NCBI GenBank assembly: GCA_030018265.1
Contig: JASEFX010000005.1
Span: forward strand, 1 to 64,000
Reading direction: 5' to 3'
Length of the DNA stretch: 64,000 bases
Source: Candidatus Saccharicenans sp.
GTDB taxonomy: Bacteria > Acidobacteriota > Aminicenantia > Aminicenantales > Saccharicenantaceae
In this document: one piece after another, positions 62,054 through 64,000 of the stretch
Position numbering within the stretch: the first letter of the stretch is position 1
How the letters are laid out: each line of letters opens with the position of its first letter
Notes under the pieces: generated by a model
Seen by the model: the letters and a program-made list of their open reading frames with translations, nothing else
The model's database searches: none
Told to the model about the DNA's origin: nothing
Program-made: the position numbers and the translations under genes

Positions 62054-62668
62054 TCAATAATGAACCAGCAATTTCCCTTTTTCCGTCTCCACCCGGGCAA
62101 TGCCCTCAGGCAGGTCAAACCAGTCATCCGGATGCCAGGTCTCTAACCCCCGGGCAGCGGCTATTATGTCTATCATTGCGTTCAGAACCGCCGGTTGAAT
62201 TCTCTGAGTTTCAAGAAAAAGGCTCTGGAAATTCAACCTTACCTTCCGACTGTTCTGCTCAATTCTGGCTGAAAAAAAAAGATTCGGCTGACCGGAAATC
62301 CCCTGACTTTTGAGATCCAGCACGACCCAGCCTTCCACCCTGTTTTCAGATAATATTTTGAGCTTCAACGATTTAAGGCTGTCGGTGCCTTCAGAAATAA
62401 GATATTCAAAAAAGGCTGAGACCTCATCTTCGCTGAACACGGCCACTCTTCCCTGAAATCTGCCGCTCTCCCGGCTGAAATTAGCCGCTTCCTCGAGGAA
62501 ATTGACGATCCGGAGAACTCCTTCAAGGTTATCTTCCTTTTCCTGACAGAAATTTCCTACGCAGGCCCGCTCCAGGGCATAAACCTTGAACACGGAGATG
62601 GCCAGAATCGAAATACAGAGGAACAGCAGAAAAAATAATTTTTTCATACAGTAGAATGCTACCAGCAT
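62054..62668 (-). CDS. small exported protein of unknown function
   Basis: A 204-residue protein with a signal peptide (KKLFFLLFLCISILAISVF). The mature part has alternating short strands and SFFEY, QGISGQP and FSARIEQ-like pieces. I recognise no family. Two starts are possible: ATG 62668 with AAAGG 5-6 nt upstream, or ATG 62647, which gives a more usual MKKLFF start but has no good binding site. A perfect 8-bp inverted repeat spans the first ATG. The stop lies in the ribosome binding site of rsmD. Confidence 0.7.
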   Translation of the reverse strand: MLVAFYCMKKLFFLLFLCISILAISVFKVYALERACVGNFCQEKEDNLEGVLRIVNFLEEAANFSRESGRFQGRVAVFSEDEVSAFFEYLISEGTDSLKSLKLKILSENRVEGWVVLDLKSQGISGQPNLFFSARIEQNSRKVRLNFQSLFLETQRIQPAVLNAMIDIIAAARGLETWHPDDWFDLPEGIARVETEKGKLLVHY

Positions 62669-62671
62669 TCT
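62653..62671. promoter_or_regulatory. inverted repeat at the translation start
   Basis: AGAATGCTACCAGCATTCT: perfect 8-bp arms around ACC. As RNA of the minus-strand gene it forms a hairpin that includes the ATG at 62668 and could hide or select between the two starts. Confidence 0.45.
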
Positions 62672-62730
62672 GACCTTTTGTAAATTTCCCTGATATTCGG
62701 CAATTTCTGGCCTGCCTGAAACCGGCTTTC

Positions 62731-62759
62731 TTGACAGGTCAGAGAGCGTAAACTATACT
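62731..62759 (+). promoter_or_regulatory. near-consensus promoter of thiC
   Basis: TTGACA at 62731-62736, 17-nt spacer, TATACT at 62754-62759. Best sigma70-type match in the window. The predicted leader is ~28 nt, too short for a TPP riboswitch. Confidence 0.75.
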
Positions 62760-62793
62760 GACTTCTGAAAAGCTTCAAAGAAGAGTTAAACCC

Positions 62794-64000
62794 ATGACCC
62801 TTATGGAACAGGCACAGCGGGGAGTTTCTTCTCCTGTTATCAAGAAACTGGCGAAGGAAGAAAGAATAAACCCAGATGAACTATTGTCTCTAATCTCCAC
62901 CGGCAGGGTGGTAATTCCATATAACCCCAATCATGCCCCCTCCCGCCCGGTGGCCATCGGCTGGAGAATGCGAACGAAGGTGAACGTGAACCTCGGAACC
63001 TCCCGCGATTTTCCAGACCTCCAGAGTGAGCTTAAGAAGCTGAAAATCAGCATAAAGTATGGTTCCGACACAGTGATGGACCTGAGCACCGGCGGAGACA
63101 TCAGAAAAATCAGAAGGAAGCTTCTGTCGCTTTCTCCCTTGCCTCTGGGAACGGTTCCAGTCTATCAGGCAGCGATCGAAGCCATCAGCAAACGGGGCTC
63201 AATCGTCCGGATGACTGAAGACGACCTGTTCTCGGTCATAGAATCCCAGGCGATGGAGGGAGTTGACTTCATGACCGTTCACTGCGGTCTGACCTTGAAA
63301 GCGGTGGAGAGGCTGAAAAAACAGGGAAGAATAGCAGACGTTGTTTCCCGCGGGGGAGCCTTTCACCTGGCCTGGATGCTTCACAACGAAAAAGAAAATC
63401 CGCTGTACGAGAAGTTTGACCGGTTGTTAGAGCTCGCTCGCAGGTATGATTTTACCCTGAGCCTGGGTGATGGCCTGAGGCCGGGTTCAGTTCTCGATGC
63501 CACCGACCGCCCCCAGATCGAAGAACTCCTCACGCTGGGCGAGCTGGTGCAGAGAGCCCGGGAAGCCGGAGTTCAGGCGATGGTGGAAGGTCCCGGACAT
63601 GTGCCCCTCGACCAGGTTGAGATGAATATCAAATTGCAAAAGCGGGTCTGCCAGGAAGCCCCTTTTTATGTGCTCGGTCCTCTGGTCACCGATATCGCTC
63701 CTGGCTATGATCACATTGTCTCAGCCATCGGGGGCGCTCTGGCCGCAGCCGCCGGAGCCGATTTTCTCTGCTACGTAACTCCGGCTGAACACCTGGGACT
63801 GCCCACGATTGACGACGTCAAAGAGGGTCTGATTGCCTCACGCATTGCTGCCCATGCCGCGGATATTGTAAAGGGATATCCCGGGGCGGTTGAGCTCGAT
63901 GCCGAAATTTCCCGCGCGAGGAAAAAACTCGACTGGGACAGGCAGCAAAAACTTTCTCTCGACCCCGAACGCTTTGCCGAAATCCGACAGCGAAGGAAAT
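62794..64000 (+). CDS. thiC: phosphomethylpyrimidine synthase ThiC (C-terminus beyond window)
   Basis: An open frame of 402 codons to the window edge. The start is [20 protein letters not shown], then [44 protein letters not shown] and [14 protein letters not shown], all ThiC hallmarks. The enzyme makes the thiamin pyrimidine by a radical SAM reaction; its CX2CX4C cluster motif lies after the window end and cannot be checked. It is the short form without the extra N-terminal domain of E. coli ThiC. The paralogue BzaF, which makes hydroxybenzimidazole, is the alternative. Confidence 0.92.
   Translation, partial: MTLMEQAQRGVSSPVIKKLAKEERINPDELLSLISTGRVVIPYNPNHAPSRPVAIGWRMRTKVNVNLGTSRDFPDLQSELKKLKISIKYGSDTVMDLSTGGDIRKIRRKLLSLSPLPLGTVPVYQAAIEAISKRGSIVRMTEDDLFSVIESQAMEGVDFMTVHCGLTLKAVERLKKQGRIADVVSRGGAFHLAWMLHNEKENPLYEKFDRLLELARRYDFTLSLGDGLRPGSVLDATDRPQIEELLTLGELVQRAREAGVQAMVEGPGHVPLDQVEMNIKLQKRVCQEAPFYVLGPLVTDIAPGYDHIVSAIGGALAAAAGADFLCYVTPAEHLGLPTIDDVKEGLIASRIAAHAADIVKGYPGAVELDAEISRARKKLDWDRQQKLSLDPERFAEIRQRRK

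Noticed and set aside
1..64000. CRISPR arrays, insertion sequences, prophage or integration sites
   Set aside because: No periodic direct repeats, transposase-like proteins or terminal repeats were seen on either strand.

Overview
The window is a 64-kb stretch of a chromosome of roughly balanced GC from a Gram-negative, probably anaerobic, peptide- and amino-acid-using bacterium. Envelope evidence is type IV minor pilins with PilY1, many exported peptidases and hydrolases, and a small outer-membrane-type beta-barrel. The mix of secreted dipeptidyl and prolyl peptidases, tandem exported amidohydrolases, urocanase, sodium-coupled amino-acid symporters, a giant CoA-activase and a SpoIVB-type S55 peptidase outside a sporulation locus fits Candidatus Aminicenantes/Acidobacteriota-like lineages. 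That placement is inference from family recollection; no 16S gene is present. No mobile element, CRISPR array, prophage or plasmid feature was seen, and the gene order looks like ordinary chromosomal backbone.

Layout. 1-6.9 kb: a minus-strand operon (PLP-dependent acyl-CoA:amino-acid synthase, S55 peptidase, secreted propeller protein) lies back to back with a plus-strand reductase and a ketoacyl-ACP synthase III. 7-13.6 kb: a DUF885 protein, TatD, polyprenyl synthase, a CYTH protein that overlaps rpoZ tail to tail, an AGCS symporter and a GspG-like protein. 13.7-23.1 kb: tRNA-Lys, dipeptidyl peptidase IV, then a minor-pilin operon ending in PilY1. 23.3-32.5 kb: aminopropyltransferase, fatty-acid-kinase fusion, DUF1295 and DUF2177 membrane proteins, MsrB-MsrA, tandem-OB protein plus nuclease, tRNA-Arg, and a membrane Fe-S oxidoreductase. 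32.8-43.9 kb: beta-barrel, three exported amidohydrolase-fold proteins plus an M20 hydrolase, prolyl oligopeptidase, and a sodium:solute symporter with a 30-residue accessory peptide. 44-53 kb: phosphofructokinase-like protein, 1398-residue CoA-activase-type protein, DUF1614, urocanase and gltX. 53.3-58.3 kb: a cyclic-di-GMP locus (diguanylate cyclase with PilZ, HD-GYP phosphodiesterase) flanking a coiled-coil protein. 58.3-64 kb: prmC-prfA-rpmE, an unknown protein, rsmD, a small exported protein and the start of thiC.

How it fits together. Exported peptidases (DPP IV, prolyl oligopeptidase) and hydrolases would generate small peptides and amino acids, symporters import them, and urocanase and perhaps the CoA-activase protein feed catabolism. 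The pilins and the cyclic-di-GMP enzymes point to regulated surface behaviour.

The most interesting observations are: (i) the amidohydrolase triad, in which two of three members have lost the metal-binding residues; (ii) a DUF885 protein that has lost its HExxPGH and EGW motifs; (iii) the antisense overlap encoding a poly-Ser tail on one strand and an acidic omega tail on the other; (iv) a probable leaderless promoter abutting a second, divergent promoter; and (v) two tiny genes (46 and 30 codons) with near-perfect ribosome binding sites. Several start codons were placed from ribosome binding sites and differ from the longest open frame. Promoter calls are by eye (-35/-10 hexamers and spacing).
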